Shown one piece after another: positions 21,687-33,211 of a stretch of DNA of 64,000 bases. The translations under genes were made by a program, and so were the position numbers. This stretch comes from Echria macrotheca. Taxonomy: Eukaryota > Ascomycota > Sordariomycetes > Sordariales > Schizotheciaceae. The stretch spans positions 1,351,796-1,415,795 of the forward strand of contig MU839838.1 of NCBI GenBank assembly GCA_030411725.1. The letters run 5' to 3'. The notes beneath the pieces were generated by a model. It did no database searches. It had not been told where the DNA came from and saw only the letters and a list, made by a program, of their open reading frames with translations. Numbering within the stretch: position 1 is the first letter of the stretch; the number at the start of each line of letters is the position of its first letter.

Positions 21687-22418
21687 GTGACCCCAAACGA
21701 ACGGTTAATGATCCGGCCACCTGATGGGGTATACATGATGGGAATGTGCGATTTATCTTCCCCATTATGTCCCTATAAATTCGTCATACGTCCTGTCTAA
21801 CGCCAATCATTAAGACAGTGGAAGACAACGCCAGTGGGCCGGACATAGACGATTGCCGAGATGGGTCCCCAATATACGACATGGCTCCTTGATCCGGGGA
21901 TGCAGAAGCGCGCAAATGGCGAGCCGGCTGAATGGTTTGGGGCCCAGACAGAGCCGCAAGGGAAAACCCCAGGATGCTCGGACCTCATGTCAAACCACCG
22001 AGGGACCGTCAATTTCTCCGTATGGTGATGAGGGGAATCTCGGAGTGTGATCCGCCATAATTCACCATTGGAGGAATTTGTGTGACTTGAAAGCGGCGGC
22101 GTAGTATTCCAGCTTTCCAGATGGCCCATCCTCTGGCTCGACGCAAAATGCCCGGTCTCGACTTATCCTTGAAATAAAATGAGGGAACTCATATTAACTA
22201 GAGAATTGCAATGTGAATTTCGGAACGGCTTCCCTGTATCCAACCGAGCACCGCCACCAAAGCTGCTCCGTTCTATGTGACCCGTTTCGCATTCTTGATT
22301 GAAGCGTCTTGGTAAGATGGCGGGGAAAACGGAAGCTGTGGACGGCAGGTCGCATGCCAACAAAAGAGTAGAAATGTTGGGATTTAGAGCAAGAACGGAA
22401 TAAAGAAAACACGAGTCA
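21687..22418. other. Intergenic region without recognised gene
   Basis: Promoter of the beta-helix gene (AT-rich patch near 21750-21785) and 3' flank of the next minus-strand gene. No supported gene was found. Confidence 0.5.
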
Positions 22419-25058
22419 CTACTTCTGCGGGCCAACCGCCACCGGACCAGCACGCAAAGCAATGACACGGAGACGCAGACAATTCACCGGGATCCACTCC
22501 TCAATCGTCTCGGTGGTCATCCCGATGCGGATCTCTCTGCGCGTTCTCTCCTTGATTGATCCGGGTCCCAAGACAACTCCAACCACATCCCACGCTTCGT
22601 GATCGTCGATGCGCAGCTTGAGCTCGTAGGCGGCGTGGTCCAGCGCCTTGTTTATGTAGGACTCGTAGACGCCACCGAGCGGGACACCGTTGAAGCGCAT
22701 CGAGAAACCGTACTGACCACCATCAAAGTCCCACCCGGCCCGGTTGTAGACGCCGCTGAGGTGGACGGCATCGCCCGGCTTGGCAGAACCAGGGTCGAAG
22801 TCAGACACAAGTGGAATGCCGCCGATGATGCCGGGCCACTTCGCAATTCCTTCAGAGGTAAGCTTTTTGCAGAGAACCTCTCGAGCCCCGTGGACGCCCG
22901 CAAGTTCGTCCTTCCACCGCTGATCCAGGGCTTGAAGGCGAGAAACGACAGGATCATGGAACCGGGTGTTCTCGAAAGTGGTACGGGCAGCCGTGACAAG
23001 AGATGATGGTTTATCACGAAGCCATCTGTCTTCGATCGGCGTCTCCATCTTCTCAGCTGCGTCAATGATGTCATAGAACGCGGATGCCATTTTGGTTCCG
23101 GCCGATTCGAGCAGCAGCTCGGCGTCCCTATCGATCGCGGCGATCACCGAGTCACCGCGGTTTTCGTCTCGAGTTCGTTGCACCGAGGTGTCGCCATGGA
23201 GATAATAATAGACACGATGAATGGCTAGACGGGTCTGTGGCATGCGAGGCTCTTCAAGGGGTTGAGCATCGGGGGCAACCGACTCTTGTTCCCAGCCCTG
23301 CACTTCGTCCAGGATCATCTGCCATCCGTGTTTGACAGATTCATGAACGCCTGAAGGTGATATTAACATCTCAACCTACCTAAACCTTTGAGAGGAATAC
23401 GTACCAGCCTTTACCCACTCGTTCAAATACACCTCGAACTTCGCATCGGTGCCTTCCAGTTCCTTGTACAGCCTGACTCGGTCCGCGTCATCTTCGGACA
23501 GCTGCTTGAGTTCTTTTTCGACCTGCCACCTCATACTTCGAAGCTCACCATCGACTCGGTTTGCATCATACTGCTGCAGACCCAAGAAGGGATTGGTGGT
23601 GAGCTTGTCCTTAAGCTGCTGCAATGCTGGTTCAGCTCGCTTCAAAATCTCGGCCTTGACACGGGCTTGCCCGGCAGCGAGTACATCAGCCAGTCGTTTC
23701 TCATAGGTCTGATACATTTCCGGCGTCAAGGTCCGACGGACCTCATCTCTCTCGAACCGCTGCTTGAACGAGATAACACTGTAGCGAAGTCGATCTGGGT
23801 AGTCGACGTCGTCCTCAACGCCGCTCAGCCTTCTATCCAGCTCGCTGGTGATCATGCGGGTATTTTCGGCAAGACGGGTCGCCTCCAAGTCTCTGCGCAA
23901 CTGCTCAATTTCGTCGACGAGATGGCCTTTGTGAGCGTCATCGACAGGCGCCAGGAGATTGGTTGCGTCAAAGAACAGGTTCTCGACGCCCTCGGTACGG
24001 CGTGACTCGATGTTGCTACGAGCCTGACCGATGCTTCTCTTGGCACGGTTCAGACGGTCTTGGTCCTCGTAAGAGAGTGTGTTCTCACTCACGGACCGTG
24101 CTTTAGCTGCGGATATAGGGGCAGGCGCCACGGACCGAAGGATCGGGGTAGCGGTCGAGATGCCGAGCTGGGACCGAATAAGGGCAATCTCTTGAAGAAT
24201 GGGTGCTTTGAGCTGGTCTGCCTTGCGGGGGTGGCTGATTTTGTTCAGGCTCTCGTCGATTATTCTCTGCAAGCGACGATCAAGCTCCAACTTGGTGTCT
24301 CCTCGATCGAGAAACTCCCGCTGGTTGTCCATGTAGTCGCGAACGCTCTGCACATCGCGTCTCGCAGCACGCAGGGTAGCCTCATCTGACGGCGAGACTA
24401 TGTCGTCCAACTTTTCGCGCAGCGTTGCGATCTCCGCTCGAAGGGCATCAGCCTCCCGCGAAGTATCGCCCTGAAGAAGACGCCCAGCTTTGGCGAGCTC
24501 GGGCTCAACTTGGTCCATGCGGCCGGGCGAAGTGAAATAGTCGTTGGCCCAAAAAACAGCACGCTTAGCGTCATGGTATTGCTGAGAAGGAGGAGGGGGC
24601 GTGGCAGCCTTCGGGGGCGGGGGCGGCTCGGAGTACAGTGTTCCATACTGGACACGAATCAAGTCGATTTCGGCCAGGACAGGAGCCTTCAGCTTGTCGG
24701 CCTTGCGCTCGTCCGTGATCTGGTCGAGATGCTGATTGGCGATCTTGAACAGCTCCTCGATGTGCTCCTTGTCGGATTTAGTGAGCTGGCCGTGGTTCGT
24801 GTCGATGTAGTCGCGTGCCTGACGAATCTTGCCTTGCGCTGCGCTGATCTGGCGTGCGTCGGCAGGCTTGACGATGTCGTCCAACTTGGCACGGATGTCA
24901 GCGATCTGGGCAATAAGAGGAGCCGCGTCGTCCGGCGAGAGATTGGTGAGACGCTGCTCGGCCTGGACGAGGTTCGGTTCGACATCATCGACTCGGTAGG
25001 GTGAGTCGAGATACTCCCGAGCCATGTTGATGTAGATCTTGACCGACGAGACGCTCAT
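22419..25058 (-). CDS. Uncharacterised 861-aa protein with tandem ~140-residue helical repeats
   Basis: Two exons, 25058-23405 and 23350-22419 (minus), are joined as WVKAG-VHESVK. I recognise no named domain. Residues about 4-140 and 163-298 are clear duplicates: AKLDDIVKPAD (57-67) matches EKLDDIVSPSD (215-225), and RKADKLKAPVLAEIDLIR (118-135) matches RKADQLKAPILQEIALIR (278-295). A third, weaker copy starts near residue 335 (RAKRSIGQARSNIE). The copies are linked by Pro-rich stretches (EPPPPPKAATPPPPS). The first 550 residues look almost all-helical and charged. The C-terminal part (about 555-861) is more mixed, with GGIPLVSDFDPGSAKPGDAVHL and GWDFDGGQYGFSMRFNG suggesting a beta-rich domain. 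There are no signal peptide or membrane segments, so it is probably cytosolic. The function is unknown; a scaffold role is only a guess from the repeat architecture. Confidence 0.8.
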
Positions 25059-25679
25059 GTTGGGCAGGAAATGGTTGTGATGGTGACCGGTTGTAGCAAG
25101 ATTTGTGACAATCTGTGGAGGTTCCGCAGAGAAATAACTGGGTTCGTCGTATACATTACCTTTTTCTTTTGAATGAGCGACCTTTCATTCCTTTGCTATT
25201 AATAACCCAAAGGGAGGGACTTTTCCTCTTGATCCAACGCTGCGGCTGTTGACAACGGGAGGTTTTCAGGGGCCGCTGCAGGATGGAATCATGTCATCGG
25301 AACTTCGATGACAGGGAATTTGGTGGTACGGTGTGCTTCTGTGGCGTTTGGAGACGTCTCTTTTGGATAGCTTCGCGATCGTGCGATGTGGTTCGCTGTA
25401 AATGTTTTCCTACTTGGGACATATCATGCCGTGGCTGAATCTGCCACACGCCATGGGACGGGCCTGCACGGACCCTGACTGCTCCTTCCACCACATACAA
25501 GCCCTTTCCTCAGGCATGTGGCCTGGTATTTCTTGCTTCTTCGACGCGGTCGGGGTAACTGGCTCCGAGCTGAGATGAATGCTGACAGGTTTGAGGTTGT
25601 TGGGATCTGCTTTAGTTCCGACTTTCTCGTGCGCCCCCCTGGGGCAAGGTCTCGGCTCGGAAACTGGCGTGTGAGCGAC
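25059..25679. other. Intergenic region without recognised gene
   Basis: Upstream region of the 861-aa protein gene and 3' flank of the Zn2Cys6 gene. No motif beyond ordinary AT-rich promoter patches (25140-25205) was seen. Confidence 0.5.
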
Positions 25680-27414
25680 CTAGAAATCCACTCCAACAGC
25701 AATCTTCTGACTCGTCACATAGTCCAGGTGGCCTTGAATCCTGTAGCTCATCTGCGCATAGCTCTCTGTGACATGTTCAACGTCCTTGGCCGGTAATACC
25801 AAGGAGCCCCTTGCAAGCACGACCTTGGCGACCTTGAAGGCGGGAACAAAACACAACGGGGCAACCCCAAAGATATCGCCCCGTGAACTATAAGGTATTG
25901 CGGTGATAATTGCTTCCACGTGTCTCAACAAGGCAAGGCCATGCATGGCGAGATCCTGGCTGTAGTCCATTCCAAGACCTCGACCACGATGTTCTGTAAG
26001 ATCATATAAGAGAAGACGAGGGGTCACGGCCGTCGTCCTGCAGAGGCTCGTCAGGTTGTATTCCAGCGGCCTTTCCCAGAATGGACCCTTTGTGGAGGTG
26101 GCTGGCCGCGATGCCTGGGGGTGATTGGTGGCGGTGCCAGTCGACACAAAAGGGGCAACGAAGCTGGCTTCCATGTATGCCAAGGCCGCTTCGAGTTGCC
26201 TGAGGGACAACAGGCCGTCGCAGTGCATGCGATCCAGCTTTGCTATTGTAAGAGTATCAATAGACCCGCTTCTGAGGTCTGAAAATTCGGCCACCAGGTT
26301 GGTAACAGTTGTGAGCTGGTCGATGACGAAATCGAGAAAGCGTCTGGGGCCGATTTCCTGGGTCATGTTCACTACTGCAGAAGCATCCGAGGGCCAATGC
26401 GGTTGCGAAAACCGTAAGCTTCGCCACTCGGGAGACGACAGGAAGGTTGGCCTCTTCGAAGATACCGCTTCCAGCAGCTAGCTCTGTTACCTCGGATCAG
26501 TGGCTTTGGGACAAGATACTCACAATAAAAAGTCGCAACAGGGTTACGATCTGTAGACTTCTGTATGACTGGAACCCCTTGGGGCCTCGCGATTCGATGA
26601 CACTGGCCAACCCTCGAATGTGCCTTTGCCATGTGGTCGTCTGAGGGTTCATGGCCAGCTTCCAGAAAGGCGGTCAGCAAAAGCATGCCCGGCTACTGGT
26701 CACTGCTCACCTCCCAAAAAGTCAAGAATAACGAAGCGAATATCAGCCGGAGCACTTCTTCTTCTTGAATCGATGCAATGCCCACCCGCTGGACTTGGGA
26801 TAATCTGGTAGAAAGGGCTCGCAGAGCCCGTACGTATGGTGTGATACTCCGGTGCACGACCTCTTGCAGCGAATTGAGCCTGCCAAAGTGATTTGTTACC
26901 AAGGCTTCTGCTGCATCCGCCAAAGGATCACAATCGCTTCCATTTGGGCCAGGTAAGGGTCTGTGAAGGAGGTGGCCAAGATACTGGTGGCAGCTGTGGA
27001 CCATGACCAAGGCCTGGGGGGGTGGGCTCTTGGTAAACTGGGATAGAAAGAACGAAACATAGATGGGAAGAGGATCAGGCTCAACGGGTTTGGTCATGGG
27101 CGGCGGCGGAGCGGACGTCAATCGACCGCTGGATGCAACACCGGGAGCTCTCCAGCCCTCGTTCATAAAAACGAAGTCGCCTCGGCGATAACCATGGCAA
27201 ATTTGGCCTCGGTGTTCGCATGCTCGACAGGAGGGTCGTCGGCCATCTGGGTACGGAATTAGCCGTGTCATCATACGAGCGCTAAAAGGAGCGCCCAAAG
27301 GGGGAACATGTTGGGCGAACCACAGCGAGTTTTGCGGGCGGTACAGTTGATGCAGCCCTTGGAGCGAGGCACAGCTGGCAAAATCTTTGTATTCGCCGGG
27401 GCGTTGCGACTCAT
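25680..27414 (-). CDS. Zn(II)2Cys6 transcription factor (Fungal_trans_2-type)
   Basis: Regulator of about 520 aa with exons 27414-27321, 27246-26711, 26658-26524 and 26477-25680 (minus). Splicing of the first intron restores the zinc cluster GCINCTARKTRCDG, then RRPSCRACEHRGQICHGYRRG. The next region, FVFMNEGW, is usual for this subfamily. The middle contains LTFWELAMNPQTTTW, then QRHIRGLASVIESRGP and KRPTFLSSPEWRSL. These match the C6 regulators whose long C-terminal domain is helical and poorly characterised. The start at 27414 (MSRNAPANTK) lies 33 codons before the intron; the frame is open upstream to 27528, so a longer form is possible. The gene is divergent from an MFS exporter with 344 bp between starts, a common arrangement for self-regulated efflux (inference). 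The third intron's 3' site (CTAG at 26478) is chosen by frame. Confidence 0.87.
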
Positions 27415-27758
27415 TCTGTGTCGCGGGCGAGAGATGTGGGGAGTGTATGGGAAAGAAGTCTTTCCCACAATTTTGGGACGACCTCTATCTTGTTCGGAAG
27501 TGTTCGGGCGCGAAATGCGGACGGGCAAAGCGCGTCAGGGAAGTATCACCAGGTCGGGTCCGGAATTTGTGCTCTAAACCCTTTTCGGAAGGCAACGCGA
27601 TGGGTCAGATGCCGTGGAACTGTCGATCTGATTGGCCGCGAATGCAGAGACTCGGGAGACTTGAAGACGCCAGAAGTTGAGAACCACTGATAAATGCACC
27701 GAAATTCCTGAAAATGGAGGCAAAATCAATTCCCATCAAAATAACTGTTTTCTGAGTA
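27415..27758. promoter_or_regulatory. Bidirectional promoter between Zn2Cys6 regulator and MFS exporter, with TGTTCGG direct repeat
   Basis: This 344-bp region lies between divergent starts. TGTTCGG occurs at 27491-27497 and again at 27501-27507, spaced one helical turn apart, with a further CGG near 27520. It is a plausible CGG-type site for the adjacent regulator, but unproven. Confidence 0.35.
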
Positions 27759-29526
27759 ATGGAGTCCGCAAAATCCGAAAACACCAGGAACTCGCAGTCC
27801 TCGCCCTCCCCAGGGAAAGAGCAACCCGAGGCCGGGTACCCATCCCGTCTTAGCCTTAGTCTCATTGCTCTGGGTCTCTGTCTGGCCGTCTTCTGCTTCG
27901 CGCTTGTCAGTTCCACCAAATGCTCTCCAAAATGCTCTCTAACCGGCACAGGACCAAACCATCGTCGCCAACGCCATTCCTAGGATCACCGATGAGTTCG
28001 ACAGCGTTGCCGACATTGGCTGGTATGGCAGCTGTACGTTGTGCCTTCCCGTCAAAATCTTCAAGTACTGATGTTTTTTTTGTAGCTTTCCTCCTCGCCA
28101 CCTCGGCGTTCCAGCTGTTCTACGGCACCGCGTACTCGTACTTCTCGATCAAGTCGACCTTCCTCATCGCGACAGGTCTGTTTGAGCTCGGTTCACTTCT
28201 CTGCGCCGTGGCACCCTCCAGCACCGCATTCATCATCGGCCGCGCCGTCGCTGGACTCGGTGGCTCTGGTATCATGGGCGGTGCTCTCGTCATTATAGCT
28301 CATTCGGTCCCACTTCGCAGACGGCCCCTTTTCATCGGCGCCATTGGTGCCATGTTTGGCATCGCGTCTGTGTGCGGTCCGTTGCTCGGCGGCGTCTTCA
28401 CGGATCGCTTGACGTGGCGTTGGTGCTTTTACATCAACCTACCCTTCGGCGCTATAACGGTCATAGCCGTTGCCCTGTTCTTCAAGCCACCCCGGCGCCC
28501 TGCCGTGGACAGCCTCCCGTTCCTTACAAAGATGAAGAAGCTGGACTGGCTGGGTATGTTCTTCTTTGTCCCATCTATTGTAAGTCTGCTACTTGCCTTA
28601 CAATGGGGAGGCTCGACGTACCCCTGGGATAGCGGCAGAATCATCGCACTATTCGTGGTCTTCGCCGTCCTGGGCTTTGCATTTGGCTTCGTCGAGTACA
28701 AGAGAAAGGACCAAGCAATCCTCCCGCCGAGCATCATCACCCAGCGCAGTATAGCGGCGGCTGCCTGGTACTCCTTCTTCAACGGGGCTGCTTTCCTCGT
28801 CGTTATCTACTACACCCCGCTCTGGCACCAAGTTGTCCGCCAAGTCAGTGCGGTTGAGTCTGGCATTCGGCTGTTGCCGATGATCGTGGGAAACGTTGTC
28901 ATGGTTATGATCTCTGGGTGTTTGGTCACTGTTATCGGCTACTGTAAGTGACTTCGTACTATTCTTGGGCTATCTATCATGCTGACAACTCAGATGCCCC
29001 GTTCATGCTAGTGTCTACTATCCTTACCCCTATTTCCGAGGGGCTGCTATCTACCTGGACTGTGGACGCTACATTCAGCCAGTGGTTTGGTTACGAAGCT
29101 TTTGCCGGAATAGCTTTCGGTGCTGGCATGCAGCAGCCAGTCATGGCTGTCCAGACGGTCCTGCCTATCGATCAGATTCCCATCGGCACGTCCCTTGTTG
29201 TTTTCATGCAGACCCTCGGAGCTGCCGTGTTCGTCTCGGTCGCACAGTCAGTGTTCAGCAACCAGCTCATCGCCGATCTGAAGCAGTTTGCAGGTCTTGG
29301 TGGAGGAGGTTTTAACCCCACAGACTTCCTGTCTGCCGGGGCGACAAATGTCTTCAACAAGATCCCACCACAACTTGTCAGGCCGTTTTTGGATGCTTTC
29401 AACCATGCCGTCACCCGCGTTTATATCATCAGTATCTGCTGCTCGTCATTAACTCTTATTGGTAGCCTTGCGATGGAGTACAAGAGTGTAAAGAATGGGA
29501 AGAAGAAGGAGGAAACAGCAGCATGA
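27759..29526 (+). CDS. MFS multidrug exporter, DHA2 (14-TMS) family
   Basis: Proton-coupled efflux transporter of 539 aa with exons 27759-27905, 27952-28033, 28086-28943 and 28994-29526. Spliced joints give FALDQTIVANAIPRI, then GWYGSSFLLATSAFQLFYG and VIGYYAPFML. LDQTIVANAIPRI and WYGSxFLLATSA are hallmarks of DHA2 drug:H+ antiporters of ascomycetes. These blocks precede the loop RRRPLFIGAIGAMFGIASVCG and the motif-C region GPLLGGVFTDRLTWRWCFYINLP. Multiple hydrophobic segments agree with 14 spans. The N-terminus is a short cytoplasmic Ser-rich tail and the C-terminus is Lys-rich (NGKKKEE). It is divergent from the Zn2Cys6 regulator. The substrate is unknown; toxin or secondary-metabolite export is typical for the family. 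Confidence 0.94.
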
Positions 29527-29819
29527 TGGTGATTCGGCGTCCCAAGTTTGGATTGGTGGTGATGTGGGAATTCTTGCTGGACAACGTCTTGTATGTCGAA
29601 TCGTCTTTGGGATTCGGTATGCGACCCTTTGGGTAGAATCTGTGCTTTTCCAGTGTCTTCAGAATTGTTTTGGACAAAGAAACATCACAACGAATTTGTA
29701 CAGACAATGCTTTTGTCCGACCTCCAACTTGGTATAAGAAGGAGACAATGGACACCTCGACCCGCGCTCGTCCCAGTTAAGCTGGCTTCATCCACGAACT
29801 TCTCCGTGTAATACTCAAT

Positions 29820-31418
29820 ATGGCCGACTCTTCAGGCAACAACGCATCCGTCGTGGATATTCGGCAGGATCTCGTGGACTACCTGGTGCAGCACAACAGC
29901 AACTTCGAGCTGACGTATCTCGCACCTAACAATCACAGGGCCAAGTACTATCATGACCTGCATCTCTCTGCCAGTACGTTTCTTAACTCCATCCTTGCAC
30001 GTCCGACACCGATTGAAAAGGATGCTCAGCCTCCGGTGGCATCTCCGGCTCGCAAGAAGCAGGGCCTCAGAGTCTGCATCGCCGAGAGCGCACGTTCCCG
30101 GCGGGTGGGCATGAGAAAAACAAGACGGAAGCGGTCCAAGCGGTCACGCAAGGCCTCACGTTCTGTTCCGACCGATCTGCAGTATATATGGTACTTGTTC
30201 GTGGACTCCAACGCTACGAGACCTAATGCGCCGCAGCACGAGTCCGAACACAAAAACCTAGATGGCATGCTCCTCATCTGGCCGCGCGAGCACTCGCCGG
30301 TCCAATGGTCCGCAGCTCTCTCAGCGCTTTCCCGGCAGGCAATCACCTACATTGCAAAGATTCCGGTGATGGCTCTCGCTGAAGATGATGGATACGTGGA
30401 CGTTCGCTTACTGTCGGCGATCTGCACGGGCTTCAGGATGTACCTCCTCACGCTGGAGGCGGCCCAGTTTCGTCGACAGCTCCGGTACCTTGCGTCTCAG
30501 AAGAAGGGACCGCTTGGCCGCCTGGCATCGGATGCCGAGGTCTTTTTGTCGCTTTTGGATGACGCGGATGAGAACTCGCCTAGGGACTTATCTGCCATTC
30601 GTCGGAGGTCGTCCTTGGACGACGCCGACTCCGATTGCTCATCCGACACTGATTCCATCTCGAGTTTGGATATTGGCCAATCCAGAAAGGATGATCCTGA
30701 GCAAGTCGAGTCGGAAGAGACGACAGAATCTGAGAGAGTGAACAGGGAGGAAATCTCACAATGGCCGCTCCAGGCGGCCCTCTCTGACGTCCTCGACGCA
30801 AATGACTCAGCTATCAAGGCCGCTGAGTCCCTGCGCGCCACCGCTCGCGCCATGATCCGCCTCGCCGCCAGCGTCGCGACGTCGTCCACCACGGGCAGCA
30901 CGATCCTGCCGGGATGCTTCACGACGGTCCTGAACAGCGTGCTCGAAGGGATTGTGGCGGATTTGTTGGTCGTTGTTGACCGGACGACGCGTGACCTGGA
31001 GCTCCTTCAGGACAAGATCCCCCGGTCAATTAGTTCGTTCCTTGTTGAAGGGAGGGGGGATGGTGGGTCGGATCCCAGTCTTCCTGCCCTCGCAGCGACG
31101 TCGATTGATGATGCCTCCGGACCTTCTCAGGACATTACCCCGGTCATTCAGACTCGGAAGGGATGCGACGAAGCCCACGAGAAACTCTACGACAGGAGAG
31201 CTGCATGCGAGGAGATGAGATATACATACTCCGAATGGAGCCGGACGGCCCGAGACATGTACTTCGCCTATCACATTATTACCGGCCGGCTCGGGCGCGA
31301 ATGGACTCTTGAGACACATTTGCGCACGGCGGCGGCACGGCGAAGAAAAGCTCGCCAGCAACGGAAGAGATGGGGGGTGTTCAGCCGAAGAAGCATCTTT
31401 TTGATTGGGGGCTGGTAA
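29820..31418 (+). CDS. Hypothetical protein, 532 aa, with basic cluster and acidic Ser-rich middle
   Basis: A single uninterrupted frame starts MADSSGNNASVVDIRQDLVDYL. No domain was recognised. Visible parts are: a highly basic run near residues 96-112 (RVGMRKTRRKRSKRSRK), a possible nuclear-localisation signal; a helical hydrophobic stretch at about 160-240 (WSAALSALSRQAITYIAKIPVMAL, then AICTGFRMYLLTLEAAQF); an acidic Ser/Asp region at about 250-305; and a C-terminal charged helix ending RKARQQRKRWGVFSRRS. Length, lack of introns and good codon periodicity support a real gene. It starts about 290 bp after the MFS gene on the same strand, but the two need not be linked. No function is proposed. 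Confidence 0.7.
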   Translation: MADSSGNNASVVDIRQDLVDYLVQHNSNFELTYLAPNNHRAKYYHDLHLSASTFLNSILARPTPIEKDAQPPVASPARKKQGLRVCIAESARSRRVGMRKTRRKRSKRSRKASRSVPTDLQYIWYLFVDSNATRPNAPQHESEHKNLDGMLLIWPREHSPVQWSAALSALSRQAITYIAKIPVMALAEDDGYVDVRLLSAICTGFRMYLLTLEAAQFRRQLRYLASQKKGPLGRLASDAEVFLSLLDDADENSPRDLSAIRRRSSLDDADSDCSSDTDSISSLDIGQSRKDDPEQVESEETTESERVNREEISQWPLQAALSDVLDANDSAIKAAESLRATARAMIRLAASVATSSTTGSTILPGCFTTVLNSVLEGIVADLLVVVDRTTRDLELLQDKIPRSISSFLVEGRGDGGSDPSLPALAATSIDDASGPSQDITPVIQTRKGCDEAHEKLYDRRAACEEMRYTYSEWSRTARDMYFAYHIITGRLGREWTLETHLRTAAARRRKARQQRKRWGVFSRRSIFLIGGW

Positions 31419-32705
31419 TATTGAGACGTCACACATCACCCCCGTATTCAAACATTGGGACTCAAGGTAAATACAATACAAGTTATGGAAGTTGGGTATT
31501 TGATTGAACTGTTGAAAATCCTTGAAGGACGTGTGAACATGCTGACTGAGAATATGACGAGATCAAGTTTTTTTATGGTGCCATCGAAGCTGAACTGCCC
31601 GGCGGCGTATGTGATGTACCTGGTCACCAGACCACATGGGCAGACTCCGGAGATTTCAGCTGTGGGTTCAACTGAAGGAGCCCACAATGTACCGACCTGA
31701 TCATCAATGCTGCTTTGCTCTTGCTCTCGTTTCTTTTTAAAGAAACATGGAGGAGTGACATCACCTAGATTTCGGCCGAGTGCAATGGATGAAGCTGCAT
31801 TTCCACATGGGAAACGAGCGGCCCATCGTGCACTAGCCGTTGTTTGCTGAGGTTGAGCGGAGCAGGCCATGACGAGGTGCGCGTCTTGCGTAAGGGCAGT
31901 GGCGAATTTGGGTGCTGGGTTGGGACTGATGTGAGCATCGGCTTGGGCCGGGCAGTTCTTTCTATGTCTATTTCAAGAGTGAATGTGTTCGCCTCGTCTT
32001 CCTTCCTAGTGTCGTTTCGGGATCGACCCGGACATTCGCAGGTACGGTTCAACAGGGGAAACAGAAGGGAAGACGTATCGCAGGTACGACGGCTTGGCAT
32101 ATCGGCCCACTCGGTATCGACCACTGTCTCAGTCGAATGCTTGCGCACAACGGAATCCAGTGGTAAATGTTGGGAGAGTAATAGACTAGATGCTGGACTC
32201 AAAGCTTCCAGAACAATGGGTCCCGAATCCGCGACGTGTCGAACAAAGCGACGCTACGGGTTGACCAACTTGTCTGCTCGAGCAAGACCGACAATGCGTG
32301 TCGACTCCCCTGGACTGACGAACTGACGCAGAAACAGCTTTGGTGCACAAGGTTTGTTCTTGCATGAAGCGGCATTACCCTCCCGCCGTTCTGCAGAAAG
32401 CATCCAGGTCTAGCCACTGCCTTGGAACAAGCCAAACATGTGACGGTGAGAGTGGGTGGAAGCGCTCTTTTCGGAACACTGCTCTTGCTCTTAGTATTTT
32501 TGTCCAGTGTGCTGTTGCAGTGGCTGCAATGGTCGCTGCCTTCTCCTGCATATGCCGCCGGCCGTTGCTGCATTTGCGACCCAAACTTGGCGCTCCTCAA
32601 CAGTTCGCTCCTCCGACATGTTCGGCTTGCATGTGCCAGGCACATCCAACGCATGTGCACCTTGAACCCAAACAGGGGCACCGAGTCCAGCTCGCCCCCG
32701 ATTCC
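31419..32705. other. Intergenic region without recognised gene
   Basis: Open frames of up to about 160 codons on both strands show no family motif and overlap each other. I see no supportable gene. Confidence 0.5.
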
Positions 32706-32710
32706 AGGGA

Positions 32711-32718
32711 TATAAATA
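32711..32718 (+). promoter_or_regulatory. TATA box (TATAAATA)
   Basis: A perfect TATAAATA lies about 30 bp upstream of the point where a coding-like stretch opens (32742) and about 110 bp before the first ATG (32830). It suggests a real promoter for the transcript that once led into the 33-kb locus. Confidence 0.45.
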
Positions 32719-32741
32719 CGAGCCCAACCCCCGTCCTCTGA

Positions 32742-33096
32742 TTCAAATCTTTCCTCTCAGCATCCAGCCTCACTCAGCTCCCATTCAACCAGCTCCGCTT
32801 CAATCCACTCTCTCAGCAATCCATTGACGATGCCATTGGCCTCGCAGGCGACCTCAATGCCATCGCAGTCTTTTCCTCCTACGTCGAGTCGGCCGGCCTT
32901 CTCCACACCTCCGATGCCATCTTCGAAGACTTTCTTTACCTCGTCGCAGACGCGGTCGCCACCAGCCACCTCCCCAAGGATAGGGTATCACGCACGTGCT
33001 CTGCTTTGTCGACGGCTACCTCTACAAGGCGAATGAGTTCCAAGGAATCGATTACACGGCGTTCTTCCTTCTCTCGGCAACGAAAAGATGTAGTTA
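32742..33096 (+). pseudogene. Coding-like remnant of unknown identity
   Basis: The frame through 32811-32984 reads SIDDAIGLAGDLNAIAVFSS, continuing YVESAGLLHTSDAIFEDFLYL and ending SHLPKDR, with C-rich third positions as in real fungal genes. It then continues in another frame as ITHVLCFVDGYLYKANEFQGI up to about 33096. The change could be a frameshift, or a 44-nt intron at 32985-33028 (GTATCA...CAAG), which would also keep an open frame (DR-ANEFQGIDYTAFFLL). There is no ATG in this frame after the TATA box. The neighbouring frame has an ATG at 32830 and a Ser/Pro-rich reading. The identity is unknown; it may be the damaged 5' part of the next locus. Confidence 0.35.
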
Positions 33097-33211
33097 GTTC
33101 CCATGGCTAAGCGATTTGGCTATCGACTCCGACGACTGAATACCGAAGTGCGTACGTTCTGCGCTATCCTGAAAGGATTGTGATGGAAATTTCCAGAAGG
33201 TTTGCTGACGC

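Noticed and set aside
32422..32715. Open frame with a hydrophobic segment (GTLLLLLVFLSSVLLQWL)
   Set aside because: It starts at a non-ATG codon, is short, and has competing frames on both strands; a secreted peptide cannot be supported.
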